DNA of 64,000 nucleotides from Micromonospora chersina (GCF_900091475.1 NZ_FMIB01000002.1:2480001-2544000); one strand, 5' to 3'; positions 1 to 8,497 are shown, counted from the first letter of the stretch. Translations and numbers: made by a program. Notes: a model not told the origin generated them from the letters alone.

Positions 1-855
1 GTTGCCGCTCCAGGACCAGCCGAGGTAGCCGATCCCGTTGGCCTGGCTGTAGGCCAGGATGGTGTCCTCGTCCGGGTTGCCGTCGGAGTGGTTGAAGCCG
101 AACTCGCCGACCACGATGGGCAGTCCGGCGGTGCGGAACCGGCCCAGGTAGTCGGTGATCTCGGCGGCGGTGTCGAAGACGCCGTACATGTGGATCGAGA
201 AGACGGTGTTCTTCTGCGGGTCGGCGGCGAAGACCGAGCCGGCGTTGTCGCGCATGGTGAAGGACCAGTCCTGGCCCCAGTTGGGGGCGTCCACCATGAT
301 CGTGTGGGTCAGGCCGCCGGCGCGCAGCCGCTTGATCGCGTTGGCCGTGTCGGTGGCCCAGGTGCCGTAGCCCTGGTTGCCGTACGGCTCGTTGCCGATG
401 TTCACGATGACGTACTTCTCCTGGCCCTGCAGGGCGCCGGCGATGCTGAGCCAGTAGTCGACCGCCCGGTCCAGGGTGATGGCGCCGCTCTGCTCGCCGT
501 ACCCGGTGGTGTCGTGGACCTCCAGGACGCAGATGAGCCGGTTGGCCCTGCAGAGCGAGATGACGTTGGCGACGTCGGCGGCGCTGTTCTTCGTCCAGCG
601 GTCACCGCTGGCCAGCACCACCCGGACGGTGTTCGCGCCGAGCGCCTTGATGTTGGCGAACGAGGAGGTCTGCTGTGGGTACCAGGTGTGCGCGTGGTTG
701 ACCCCGCGCATGACGAACTCGGTGCCGTTGGCGTCGTAGAGCTTGCCGCCCGCGACCGAGAAGCCGGCGGCGGCGTGCGCCGGCTGCCCGAAGGCGAAGA
801 CGGCGGCGAGGACCGTCAGCAGGGCGGCGCCCGCGACGGAGAGCATCTTCTTCAT
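1..855 (-). CDS. Secreted GH5 mannan endo-1,4-beta-mannosidase, C-terminal part outside the window
   Basis: The gene begins at ATG 855 on the minus strand and is still open at base 1, so the C-terminus (possibly a binding module) is missing. The first 28 or so residues form a signal peptide (MKKMLSVAGAALLTV, ending near AHA-AAG). The mature part starts like actinobacterial GH5_8 mannanases (GFSVAGGKLYDANG, then MRGVNHAHTWYP). The acid/base Glu lies in VNIGNEPYGN and the nucleophile Glu in IVVGEFGFNH. It should cut beta-1,4-mannan outside the cell. A GAGGA ribosome site precedes the start. It is transcribed away from the next gene, with its own promoter near 970-998. Mannanase is favoured over cellulase from sequence resemblance; substrate is not proven. 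Confidence 0.87.
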   Translation of the reverse strand, partial: MKKMLSVAGAALLTVLAAVFAFGQPAHAAAGFSVAGGKLYDANGTEFVMRGVNHAHTWYPQQTSSFANIKALGANTVRVVLASGDRWTKNSAADVANVISLCRANRLICVLEVHDTTGYGEQSGAITLDRAVDYWLSIAGALQGQEKYVIVNIGNEPYGNQGYGTWATDTANAIKRLRAGGLTHTIMVDAPNWGQDWSFTMRDNAGSVFAADPQKNTVFSIHMYGVFDTAAEITDYLGRFRTAGLPIVVGEFGFNHSDGNPDEDTILAYSQANGIGYLGWSWSGN

Positions 856-969
856 GGCTGTCCTCAGGGAGGTCTCCCCCGTGCCCGGATGGGGGTGCGG
901 TGGTGTGACGACGGCGCGTGGCGGCTGAGCCCGACAGCCGCCGCCCGACTCCCGGCGGACGCAGGCATC

Positions 970-1004
970 AGCGTAGGGCGATGGAACGCGGAAGGCAACC
1001 GGTT
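970..1004 (-). promoter_or_regulatory. Mannanase promoter with overlapping AACCGGTT operator-like palindrome
   Basis: On the minus strand a -35 TTGCCT (993-998) and a -10 TACGCT (970-975) are separated by exactly 17 nt. The 8-bp palindrome AACCGGTT (997-1004) overlaps the -35. A perfect palindrome with a central CG is typical of LacI-family operators, so repression by a sugar-responsive LacI protein is likely. That regulator is not identified in the window. Confidence 0.55.
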
Positions 1005-1108
1005 AAGCTGATAGGCCGTCCGCGGCGGCGTCCTGTGACGGCCCATGTCGCCACGGGCCGCCACAGGGGCGGTCATCCCCACCACAGGATGGTGCGCCAC
1101 CGGGTCTG

Positions 1109-1119
1109 AACCGGTTAAG
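1109..1119. promoter_or_regulatory. Second AACCGGTTAAG copy upstream of the mannanase
   Basis: AACCGGTTAAG at 1109-1119 is identical to 997-1007, with centres 112 bp apart. It lies upstream of the mannanase promoter and could be an auxiliary operator for looping. Confidence 0.45.
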
Positions 1120-1238
1120 CCGGACTGTAGGCAGCATCCCCACCGGCGTCAAGACGCCCGGCCCCCCGAAGCGGACACCAGGGTTGACCGCCGCTGCGCG
1201 GGGTATCCGGTGACGATCCGCCCGGAAGGAGATGTGCC

Positions 1239-2201
1239 ATGGTCAACGTCGGCTACACCCTCATGTGCGAACAGGCCGGCCCCAAGCAGCTTGTCGACCA
1301 CGCCGTCCGCGCCGAGGCCGCCGGCTTCGACCACCTGGTCATGTCCGACCACTACTACCCGTGGCTCGACTCGCAGGGCCACTCCCCGTACGCCTGGTCG
1401 GTGCTCGGCGCGGTCGCCCACGCCACCAGCCGGGCCGAGCTGCTCTCCTTCGTGACCTGCCCGATCCGGCGCTACCACCCGGCCGTGGTGGCGCAGAAGG
1501 CCAGCACGGTCGGGGTGCTCTCGGACGGGCGGTTCACCCTCGGCCTCGGCGCCGGGGAGAACCTCAACGAGCACGTGGTGGGCGGGTGGCCGCACGTGCA
1601 GCAGCGGCACGAGATGTTCGAGGAGGCGCTCCAGATCATCCGGCCGCTGCTCAACGGCGAGACCCTGACCTTCTCCGGCAACCACTTCGACGTGCCCGAC
1701 GCGTACGTGTGGGACCGGCCGGAGCGGCCCGTGCCGATGGCCGTGGCCGCCTCGGGCCGGCAGTCCGCCACCCTCGCCGCCGAGTACGCCGACGCCATGA
1801 TCGCCACCGACCCGCTGCCGCACCTGGTCGAGATGTACGAGGACGCCGGCGGCGCGGGCCGCCCCCGCTACGGGCAGGTGGCCATCTGCTACGGCCCGGA
1901 CGAGGCCGAGTGCCGCAAGATCGTGCACGACCAGTTCCGCTGGTTCGGCCTGGGCTGGAAGGTCAACGCGGACCTGCCCGGCCCCGACGCCTTCGCGGCG
2001 GCCACCCAGTTCGTCCGCGAGGAGGACGTGGCCGAGGGCATCCCCTGCGGGCCGGACACGGACCGGCACGTCGAGGCGTTCAAGAAGTTCGTCGACGCGG
2101 GGTTCACCCACGTGGCGCTGGTCCAGGTCGGCGGGGACAGCCAGCCGATGTTCCTGGACTGGGCCCAGGAGGAACTGCTGCCCCGGCTGCGCGAGCTGTG
2201 A
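1239..2201 (+). CDS. LLM-class F420-dependent oxidoreductase
   Basis: The 320-residue protein has the full length and pattern of bacterial-luciferase-like TIM-barrel enzymes that use coenzyme F420. It opens with NVGYTLMCEQ, then has SDHYYPWLDSQGHSPY, a VTCPIRRYHPAVVAQKAST segment and LSDGRFTLGLGAGENLNEH, all shared with the F420-dependent glucose-6-phosphate dehydrogenase relatives. The substrate cannot be told. GGAAGGAG sits 7 nt before the ATG. The stop overlaps the GTG of the next gene (GTGA), so the two are cotranscribed. Confidence 0.88.
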   Translation: MVNVGYTLMCEQAGPKQLVDHAVRAEAAGFDHLVMSDHYYPWLDSQGHSPYAWSVLGAVAHATSRAELLSFVTCPIRRYHPAVVAQKASTVGVLSDGRFTLGLGAGENLNEHVVGGWPHVQQRHEMFEEALQIIRPLLNGETLTFSGNHFDVPDAYVWDRPERPVPMAVAASGRQSATLAAEYADAMIATDPLPHLVEMYEDAGGAGRPRYGQVAICYGPDEAECRKIVHDQFRWFGLGWKVNADLPGPDAFAAATQFVREEDVAEGIPCGPDTDRHVEAFKKFVDAGFTHVALVQVGGDSQPMFLDWAQEELLPRLREL

Positions 2202-3043
2202 CCGGTCCCGCCGTGCGGCCGTCGCCACCGGGGCGCTTCGGGCCGGCGGAACTCCGGCTGGCCCTCGCGGCGCCCCGGCCGGCCGCCGGCCTGACCAGCG
2301 AGTTCCGACTGGTCGACGGGCTGCGGACGCACACCCGCCGGTCGGCCGACCCGGGCGGCGACGGCACCCCGGTCGTGCTGGTGCACGGCCTCGCCGTCTC
2401 GCACCGCTACCTCACCCCGCTGGCGCTGGCCCTGTCGGCCACCCACCCGGTGTACGTGCCGGACCTGCCCGGCTTCGGGCTGACCGAGCGCCCCGGCCGG
2501 GCGTACGACGTGCCCCGGCACGCCGCGTTCCTCGCGGAGTGGCTGGCCGCGTACCGGCTGGGGCCGGTCTGCCTGCTCGGGCACTCGTTCGGCGCGGAGG
2601 TGGTCGCGGCGCTCGCCGCCCGCCGGCCCGACCTGGTCCGCGCGCTGGTGCTGGCCGGCCCCACGAGCGACCCGGCCGCCCGGTCCCGCCGGGGCCAGAT
2701 CGGGCGGTGGCTGGTGGACACCCTGCGGGAGGCGAAATGGCAGGCGCCCATCCTGCTCCGTGACATCGTCGACGCGCGTCCCTGGCGGGTGTTCGCCACG
2801 CTGTCCCACTCGGTGCGCAACACCATCGAGGCGGACCTGGTCCGGGTCACCGTGCCGACGCTGGTGCTGACCGGCGCCCGGGACCCGGTCGTGCCGGCCG
2901 GCTGGCGGGCGGAGGCGGCCCGCCTGGTCCCGGACGCCCGGACGGACGCCGTGCCGGGGGCCGCGCACAACGTCGCCACCACCGCGCCCGGTCCGGTCGC
3001 CGACGCGATCCGCGGCCTGCTGGCGCCCGTCCTGCGAAGGTGA
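2198..3043 (+). CDS. Alpha/beta-fold hydrolase
   Basis: This 281-residue cytoplasmic protein has the oxyanion motif LVHG near residue 62, the nucleophile elbow GHSFG with Ser130, an Asp in TGARDPVVP (Asp229) and a His in PGAAHN (His257), so the catalytic triad is complete. The substrate is unknown. The start is GTG 2198, which overlaps the stop of the F420 oxidoreductase by 4 bp. A longer reading of the same frame runs back through the oxidoreductase gene, but that part is out-of-frame shadow. Confidence 0.83.
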   Translation: MTGPAVRPSPPGRFGPAELRLALAAPRPAAGLTSEFRLVDGLRTHTRRSADPGGDGTPVVLVHGLAVSHRYLTPLALALSATHPVYVPDLPGFGLTERPGRAYDVPRHAAFLAEWLAAYRLGPVCLLGHSFGAEVVAALAARRPDLVRALVLAGPTSDPAARSRRGQIGRWLVDTLREAKWQAPILLRDIVDARPWRVFATLSHSVRNTIEADLVRVTVPTLVLTGARDPVVPAGWRAEAARLVPDARTDAVPGAAHNVATTAPGPVADAIRGLLAPVLRR

Positions 3044-3047
3044 GTCC

Positions 3048-3167
3048 ATGCGCATCGGAAACACGGAGATCCGGCCCGTCGGCGGCGGCCTCGGCTGCCT
3101 GCTGATGATCCTCTTCTCGATCCTCGCCTCGGTCGTGCTGACCGTGCTGCTGAACCTGCTTGTCTGA
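3048..3167 (+). CDS. 39-residue single-pass membrane protein
   Basis: The start is ATG 3048, 4 bp after the hydrolase stop. The protein begins MRIGNTEIRPVGGGLG, followed by one hydrophobic segment of about 22 residues (CLLMILFSILASVVLTVLL) and a NLLV end. The spacing suggests translation with the hydrolase. The polar N-terminal arm plus one helix is seen in small actinobacterial membrane proteins of unknown role. No function can be assigned. Confidence 0.6.
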   Translation: MRIGNTEIRPVGGGLGCLLMILFSILASVVLTVLLNLLV

Positions 3168-3193
3168 CGTTCGGCGACCGCGGGCGCGGACGG

Positions 3194-3997
3194 TCAGCCG
3201 GGGGCCAGCGCCAGGTCGGCGACGACCGGGTAGTGGTCGGACGCGCTGTCCGCGTCGCCGCCGCGGACCACCCGCACGGCGCGGGCCGTCGCGGCCAGCG
3301 CCGGGGTGGCGAGCAGGTAGTCCAGCCGCATCCCGGCGAACTCGGCCCCGCCGTGCCGGGTCGGCACGGTCAGCCCGTCCGGCTCGCCGCCGCCGGTGTG
3401 CGGCCAGAGGTCCACCAGGCCGGCGTCGCGCAGCCGGGCCACCGCGCGGGTGTCGACGGTACGGCCGTCGCGGCGCAGGTGACGCCGCCGGTAGAGGGCC
3501 CCGAGCCCGGCCAGCCGGGCGGTGTGGTCGACGGCCGGCTCCAGCGTGTTCAGGTCGCCGGCGAGCAGGGCCAGCTCTCCACCGGTCCGCCGCACCGCCA
3601 CCGCCAGCCAGTCGGCCTCCATCCGCCGCCGGCCGCCCGAGTACGGGTTCAGGTGGGTGCTGAACACGGTCAGCGGGCCGGCCCCGGTGGCCACCTGGAC
3701 GAGGGCCGTGGCGTGGTGGAACGGGCGGCGTACCCGGCCGGAGCGGAGCGTCCGCAGCGGCGGGCGGACCAGCACGGCCACCGCCTGCCCGAAGCAGGAC
3801 CGGGCCAGGTGCGGCACCATTCCCGTCCGCTCCGCGAGGTGGGCCAGCCCGCCGCCCCGGTCCAGCCCACGCAGCTCCTGGAGGGCCAGCAGGTCGGGAC
3901 GCTGCGCGGTGACCACGGCGACGATCCGGTCCCGGCGGTCGGTGCCGTCGCGGTCCCGCCCGCCGGTCCGGATGTTCCAGGTCATCACTCGCAGCAT
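3194..3997 (-). CDS. Endonuclease/exonuclease/phosphatase (EEP) family hydrolase
   Basis: The 267-residue protein shows the EEP metal-dependent phosphoesterase motifs: VMTWNIRTGG at the N-terminus, LALQELRG with the metal-binding Glu, LAGDLNTLEP with the Asp and Asn, and SDHYPVVADL with the catalytic His at the C-terminus. No signal peptide is visible. Members cleave phosphodiesters in DNA, phosphoinositides or sphingolipids; the substrate here is unclear. It follows the PAP2 gene by 10 bp and is the last gene of a four-gene minus-strand operon dealing with membrane lipids, which favours a lipid-type substrate (inference). Confidence 0.83.
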   Translation of the reverse strand: MLRVMTWNIRTGGRDRDGTDRRDRIVAVVTAQRPDLLALQELRGLDRGGGLAHLAERTGMVPHLARSCFGQAVAVLVRPPLRTLRSGRVRRPFHHATALVQVATGAGPLTVFSTHLNPYSGGRRRMEADWLAVAVRRTGGELALLAGDLNTLEPAVDHTARLAGLGALYRRRHLRRDGRTVDTRAVARLRDAGLVDLWPHTGGGEPDGLTVPTRHGGAEFAGMRLDYLLATPALAATARAVRVVRGGDADSASDHYPVVADLALAPG

Positions 3998-4007
3998 CGG
4001 CGCCCGG

Positions 4008-5498
4008 TCAGTCCTCCCGGCCGGCCTTCGCCAGCTCGTCGTCCAGCTCGTGCACCTGTTCCGACTCGATGGCCGGCCTGTTGCCCTGGGCCACGTCCGC
4101 GTTGGGGCGGACCACCCAGTACAGCAGCGAGAGCCAGAGCGCGCCGAGCAGGATCGCGCCCATGAAGTCGGTGGGGTGGTGCATGCCCCGGTACATCCGG
4201 GAGGTGGCCACCCCGACCGGCATGATCACGGCCATCGCCACGAAGAGCCAGCGCCACCAACGGTCGGTGCGCGGCAGCACGATGATCGCCATGGCGGTCC
4301 ACAGGCAGATGGTCGCCGCGATGTGCCCGGACGGGAAGGACGAGGTGGGCATCTGCCCGTCGAGGTTCTCCACGGCCGGGCGGGGACGCTCCACCACGCG
4401 GGCACTGGCCAGGAAGAGGCTCAGCTCGCCGAACATGGCCAGGACCACGAAGAGCACCGGCCGCCAGCGCTTCCAGACCGCCAGCACGATCGGGCAGAAC
4501 ACCAGCGAGACCAGCAGGATGGCGTGGGTGTCGCCGAACTTGCTCCACCACCAGCTCAGGTCGGTGAGCCCGTCGGTGTGCCGGGCGGCGAACCAGCGCG
4601 GGACCTCGGTGTCGAGGGTGTCGAAGATCGTGCCCTTGGCGTGGTAGCTCACGTACATGCCGAAGGCGTAGAGCGCGCCGAACACGAGCACCCAGCCGAC
4701 CAGCAGCTCGGCCACCGACGAGCGGGGGTGCTCCAGCACGTGCTCCTCGGCCGGCGCCGGCTTGATCTCCTGCCCCGCCTCGGGCTCCAGGCCCTCGGTG
4801 ATCGGGGGCACCGGCCGGCCGCGCTCGCGCCGCCACAGCCGGAAGGCGTACGCGGTGACGCCCAGCCAGGCCGCGCCGAGCAGCCAGCCGCCGAGCACGT
4901 CCGAGACGAAGTGCACGCCCAGCGCGATCCGGGTCAGCCCGACCAGGAACACCAGCACGGCGGCGACCGCGATGGCCGGCTTGCGCCAGCGCGGCGCCAC
5001 GGCCGGCAGGAACACCAGCAGCAGCGCCCCGTACGCGACGAACGAGCCGAGCGCGTGGCCGCTGGGGAAGCTGTTGCCCGGCGCGCTGGCCACCGGCACG
5101 TCCACCACCGGGCGCAGCCGCCCGACCAGCGCCTTGAGCGACGGGTCGAGGATCAGCCCGCCCACGCCCGTGATGATCAGGTAGACGGCGAGGCGGGACT
5201 GGCGGCGGATCAGCAGGCCGACCACCGCGATGGTGATCAGCCAGATGAGCACCGGCCGGCCGCCCAGGTCGGTGACCGCCTGGAGCACGGTCACCAGCGG
5301 GTGGTGCGGCGCCACGAGGCCGTTGAACCACTCCGCCGCCTCGTGGTCGGCGTGGTAGAGCGGCCCCCAGTGGAACCGGACGAGCATGAGCAGCACGCCG
5401 AACCCGACGCCCGCGCCGGCCACGACGAGCAGCCCCGCCAGGCTCCGCTCGGCGAAGTGGCCGAGCGGACGGCGCGTCGCCTCCTTGACCGCGGTCAC
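4008..5498 (-). CDS. Double-domain PAP2 superfamily membrane phosphatase
   Basis: The protein has 496 residues, with GTG 5498 preceded by GGGAGG. It carries two PAP2 (phosphatidic-acid phosphatase type 2) domains in tandem. The first has K122...RP130, PSGH at 145-148 and R190...H196...D200. The second has R367...RP374, PSGH at 389-392 and SR434...H440...D444. Both keep the catalytic histidines, so neither half is obviously dead, although the first Lys of the second copy is Arg. About ten membrane helices are visible. A charged Glu/Pro linker (about 235-260) joins the halves. It likely dephosphorylates phosphatidate or undecaprenyl pyrophosphate at the membrane. Confidence 0.85.
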   Translation of the reverse strand: MTAVKEATRRPLGHFAERSLAGLLVVAGAGVGFGVLLMLVRFHWGPLYHADHEAAEWFNGLVAPHHPLVTVLQAVTDLGGRPVLIWLITIAVVGLLIRRQSRLAVYLIITGVGGLILDPSLKALVGRLRPVVDVPVASAPGNSFPSGHALGSFVAYGALLLVFLPAVAPRWRKPAIAVAAVLVFLVGLTRIALGVHFVSDVLGGWLLGAAWLGVTAYAFRLWRRERGRPVPPITEGLEPEAGQEIKPAPAEEHVLEHPRSSVAELLVGWVLVFGALYAFGMYVSYHAKGTIFDTLDTEVPRWFAARHTDGLTDLSWWWSKFGDTHAILLVSLVFCPIVLAVWKRWRPVLFVVLAMFGELSLFLASARVVERPRPAVENLDGQMPTSSFPSGHIAATICLWTAMAIIVLPRTDRWWRWLFVAMAVIMPVGVATSRMYRGMHHPTDFMGAILLGALWLSLLYWVVRPNADVAQGNRPAIESEQVHELDDELAKAGRED

Positions 5499-5566
5499 CC
5501 CGCACCTCCCTTGTCCTCTGCGAGGCGCGCTGTACCCGATTCCCGCTCCGCGTACACGCCGGGCCG

Positions 5567-6568
5567 TCAGAGGGCCGTCATGTCCCCGGTGTCGACCAGG
5601 TCCTCCCGCTCGGCCTCCGGCTCCCAGAGGTCGGGCTGGGCGGGCTCCTCCACGCCGATCCGCATGGCCTCCAGCTGGGCGGCGAAGGCCAGTCCGCCGA
5701 AGAGCGCCATCCCGGTCAGGTTGGCCCAGAGCAGCAGGGCCATCATCCCGGTCAGCGCGCCGTACGTCTGACCGAATCCGCCGCTGTACTTCACGTACGC
5801 GGCGAGCAGCAGGCTGGCCAGCCACCAGAGCGCGGTGGCGATGCCGGCGCCGAAGAAGAGCCAGGACAGCCCGGGCTGCTTGCGCCGGGGCGCGTGCCGG
5901 AACAGCACCGCCACGGCCAGCACGGTCAGGCCGAGGCTGAGCGGCCAGCGGATCACGTCCCAGGCGCCGTGCGCCACCTCTCCCCACTCGTAGTGCCGCC
6001 GCACGGAGTCGCCCATCGCCCGGCCGCCGACCAGGATCAGGAACCCGGTCAGCGCGGGCACGCCGGCGAGGAGCGCCAGGACGGCGGCGCGCAGGTACTT
6101 GAACAGGGCCGGACGGTCCCGCTCGACGCCGTAGATCCGGTTCGCGCCCCGTTCGATCTGCGCCATGGTGGTGGTGAGGGCGATCAGGCCGGTCAGCAGA
6201 CCGAGGGTGAGCGCCAGCTCGCCGGCGTGCTCGGTGCGCTCGGTGTCGGCCAGCAGCTCCTGGACCACCGACTCGCTCTGGCCGGGGGTGATGGCCAGCA
6301 CCGTGTCGGCGACCACCTTGCCGCCCTCGTCGGCGCCCAGGTCGGTGATCAGGCCGGTGAGCGCGATGAGGAACGGCACCACGGCCAGGCAGAGCTGCAA
6401 CGCGAAGGCGCGGGAGTGGCTGAAGCCGTCGCCGTAGCGGAACCGGATGAAGGCGTCCCGCAGCAGGTGCCAGCCGCCGTGCCGGCGCAGCGTACGCCAG
6501 GCGTCGTCGGCGGAGAGTTCGGTCTCCGCCATGAGCCGGGTCTCGGGGACGAGCTTGGTGCTACTCAC
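5567..6568 (-). CDS. YihY/BrkB family inner-membrane protein
   Basis: The 333-residue protein has the YihY/BrkB pattern: an N-terminal amphipathic stretch (RDAFIRFRYGDGFSHSRAFA), then about six membrane segments and a YGALTGMMALLLWANLTGMALFGG block near the end. The Glu-rich tail is cytoplasmic. The role of the family is unsettled (membrane transport or envelope). The start is taken as GTG 6568, preceded by GGAGG at 6 nt and overlapping the kinase stop by 8 bp; an upstream start at 6595 is possible. Confidence 0.82.
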   Translation of the reverse strand: MSSTKLVPETRLMAETELSADDAWRTLRRHGGWHLLRDAFIRFRYGDGFSHSRAFALQLCLAVVPFLIALTGLITDLGADEGGKVVADTVLAITPGQSESVVQELLADTERTEHAGELALTLGLLTGLIALTTTMAQIERGANRIYGVERDRPALFKYLRAAVLALLAGVPALTGFLILVGGRAMGDSVRRHYEWGEVAHGAWDVIRWPLSLGLTVLAVAVLFRHAPRRKQPGLSWLFFGAGIATALWWLASLLLAAYVKYSGGFGQTYGALTGMMALLLWANLTGMALFGGLAFAAQLEAMRIGVEEPAQPDLWEPEAEREDLVDTGDMTAL

Positions 6569-7586
6569 GGCGCGCCTCCTCGACCAGCCGCTCACCGCGC
6601 TCGGCGGCGGCGCCGGCGTCCACCGACAGGTCGGGGTGGCGCTCCGGCCGCGGCACGCAGAGCCAGAGCGACTCGGGCCGGATCTCGGCCTTCAGCGACC
6701 GGCCCGGCTCGATGAGGTCGCCGTCGAGCTGCCGGGGCTGGGCCCGGTTGCTGGTGATCACGACCTTGCGGCCCCGGAGCACCTCCATGCGGGGGACGCT
6801 GTCGCGGCGCCGCAGCACCGCCCAGCCCATGGCCAGCCAGTGCCCGAGCGTCCGCGGGGTCAGCACCGCCACGTCGAGCCAGCCGTCGTCCGGCTCGGCG
6901 TCGGTGAGCAGGCGCACCCCGCCCTGGAGCCGGCCGACGTTGGCGATCAGCACCGAGCGGGCCCGCCGGCGCAGCGGCGGCCCGTCGTCGATGCGGATGG
7001 AGACCCGCATGGGCCGGTCCCGGAGGTGCTTGGCCGCGCCCACGAGGTAGGCCGGCCAGCCGATCCGCCTCTTGGTCGTCTCGGAGGTGGAGTCGAGCAT
7101 CTGCGCGTCGAAGCCCATCCCGGCCATCACGGCGAAGCACTGGTCGCCGACCGCGCCCACGTCGAGGCGGCGCATACCCCGCTCGACGGCGACCTCCAGC
7201 CCGGCGGCCAGGTCGTTGGAGAGGCCGAGGTTGGCGGCGAGCAGGTTGCCGGTGCCCTGGGGCAGCACGGCGAGGGCCACGTCGGTGCCGGCCAGCGCGG
7301 TGACGCAGGCCATCACCGTGCCGTCGCCGCCGCAGGCGAAGACGACCTCGGCGCCGGCCTCGACGGCCGCGGCGGCCTGGCCCCGGCCGGGGTCCTCGAC
7401 CGTGGTCTCGTACCAGGTCGGCTCGGGCCAGCCGGCGGCGGCGAGAGCGCCGTCCACCGTCCGGCGGAAATCGTCGAGATCGGTCACTTTGACCGGGTTG
7501 ACCACCACGGCCGAGCGCGGCGTGTGGTTGTCCGCGGTCACCGGGCGCTTGTCGTCTCCACCGTCCACGGCGCCAGTGTGCAGCAC
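6561..7586 (-). CDS. Diacylglycerol/lipid kinase family protein
   Basis: The protein has 341 residues with the DAGK catalytic fold: VVVNPVKV, then the nucleotide-binding CGGDGTVM (residues 85-92) and LPQGTGNLLAANLGL. The C-terminal beta-rich domain includes QLDGDLIEPG. It should phosphorylate diacylglycerol or a related lipid alcohol with ATP at the cytoplasmic face. It is the first gene of the lipid-kinase, YihY, PAP2, EEP series, so kinase and phosphatase for lipid phosphates are made together. A small inverted repeat GGTTTGAAACC lies at 7639-7649. The start could also be GTG 7568. Confidence 0.84.
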   Translation of the reverse strand: MLHTGAVDGGDDKRPVTADNHTPRSAVVVNPVKVTDLDDFRRTVDGALAAAGWPEPTWYETTVEDPGRGQAAAAVEAGAEVVFACGGDGTVMACVTALAGTDVALAVLPQGTGNLLAANLGLSNDLAAGLEVAVERGMRRLDVGAVGDQCFAVMAGMGFDAQMLDSTSETTKRRIGWPAYLVGAAKHLRDRPMRVSIRIDDGPPLRRRARSVLIANVGRLQGGVRLLTDAEPDDGWLDVAVLTPRTLGHWLAMGWAVLRRRDSVPRMEVLRGRKVVITSNRAQPRQLDGDLIEPGRSLKAEIRPESLWLCVPRPERHPDLSVDAGAAAERGERLVEEARRE

Positions 7587-7682
7587 GCGGGGCGGGTCAG
7601 CGAGCCGGCGGGCGGGGACGTTGCGAGAACCGCAGACAGGTTTGAAACCGGCCGGCCCCGTGACGGCGGTCGGCCGGATCGG

Positions 7683-8258
7683 TCAGGCCGCCGTGCGCAG
7701 CGCCGCCTCGACCCGCCCGCGCAGGTCGTCCAGGTCGGCCCCGGCCTCGGTGAGCACCAGCGCCGCCAGCCCGTTGCCCTCGCGCAGCAGGCCGAGCAGG
7801 ATGTGCTCGGTGCCGATGTGGTGGTGGCGCAGCCGCAGCGCCTCCCGCAGGGACAGTTCCAGCACCTTTCTGGCCCGTGGCGAGAACCGGCCGTTGTCGG
7901 GGCGGCGACCCCACCACCGACGCGGGGCGGGGGCCGCCTCACGCAGCGCGTCCGGGCCGAAGGACTCCTCGATCCGGGCGACGATCGCGGCGAGGTCGAT
8001 GCCGATCTCGCGCAGCGCCGCCGCGTCCGCCGCGCCGAGGCCGTCGACCCCGTGCGCGGTGTGCCGGGCCACGGCCTTACGCAGGTCGTCGGCCCGGATG
8101 CCGCCGGCCGACAGCACCCGTACGGCCAGGTTGTCGCCGTCGGCGAGCACGCCGAGCAGCAGGTGCTCGGTGCCGACCGGCCGCCGGCCCTCGGTGCGCG
8201 CCTCGTCGACCGCGTGCCGCACCACCGCGCGGGCCCGGTCGGTGAACCGTTCGAACAT
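7683..8258 (-). CDS. Clp-N (ClpR) double-repeat protein without ATPase domains
   Basis: The protein is about 191 residues and consists only of Clp N-terminal repeats. The first begins MFERFTDRARAVVRHAVDEA with GTEHLLLGVLADGDNLA; the second has FSPRARKVLELSLREALR with GTEHILLGLLREGNGLA. There is no AAA+ module, so it cannot unfold substrates itself. It may act as an adaptor or decoy for ClpC, or as a partner of the HTH protein encoded immediately upstream, whose stop overlaps its start (TGATG). GGGAGG supports ATG 8258; GTG 8261 is one codon earlier. Confidence 0.84.
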   Translation of the reverse strand: MFERFTDRARAVVRHAVDEARTEGRRPVGTEHLLLGVLADGDNLAVRVLSAGGIRADDLRKAVARHTAHGVDGLGAADAAALREIGIDLAAIVARIEESFGPDALREAAPAPRRWWGRRPDNGRFSPRARKVLELSLREALRLRHHHIGTEHILLGLLREGNGLAALVLTEAGADLDDLRGRVEAALRTAA

Positions 8259-8494
8259 CACGCCTCCCAGCTTCCGCGGACCGCCGGTCGCCCGGCGTGC
8301 TTCTTGTGGACCGCCTGCCGGCTGACCTCGAGGGCGTCGGCGATCTCCTGCCAGGACCAGCCCTGCCGTCGGGCGTTGTCCACCTGGACCACCTCCAGCC
8401 GTTCGAGCAGCCGGCGCAGGGCGAGCACCGCCCGCAGGCCGACCTTCGGGTCGGTGCTGCCGGCCGCCGCCGCGAGTTCCGTCGCCTGACTCAT
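8258..8494 (-). CDS. Small helix-turn-helix regulator paired with the Clp-N protein
   Basis: A 78-residue protein begins MSQATELAAAAGSTDP and contains a helical stretch (LRAVLALRRLLERLEVVQVDNARRQ), then a clear HTH: GWSWQEIADALEVSRQAVHKKH. ATG 8494 is chosen because a -35/-10 promoter ends 6 nt before it, giving a leaderless mRNA; an upstream ATG at 8542 lies outside that promoter. Its own promoter carries two palindromes. The HTH plus Clp-N pair recurs in actinobacteria. The natural reading is an autorepressor whose stability or activity is set by the Clp-N partner (inference). Confidence 0.82.
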   Translation of the reverse strand: MSQATELAAAAGSTDPKVGLRAVLALRRLLERLEVVQVDNARRQGWSWQEIADALEVSRQAVHKKHAGRPAVRGSWEA

Positions 8495-8497
8495 GCT

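Larger units (their letters stand above)
856..1238. other. Divergent intergenic region between the mannanase and the F420 oxidoreductase
   Basis: No coding sequence is convincing here. It holds the mannanase promoter with an AACCGGTT site, a second AACCGGTTAAG copy at 1109-1119, and a GGAAGGAG ribosome site at 1224-1231 for the rightward gene. Confidence 0.6.

Noticed and set aside
3522..5771. Plus-strand open frame of about 750 codons opposite the PAP2 gene
   Set aside because: It is the antisense shadow of the EEP and PAP2 genes, which have complete catalytic motifs.
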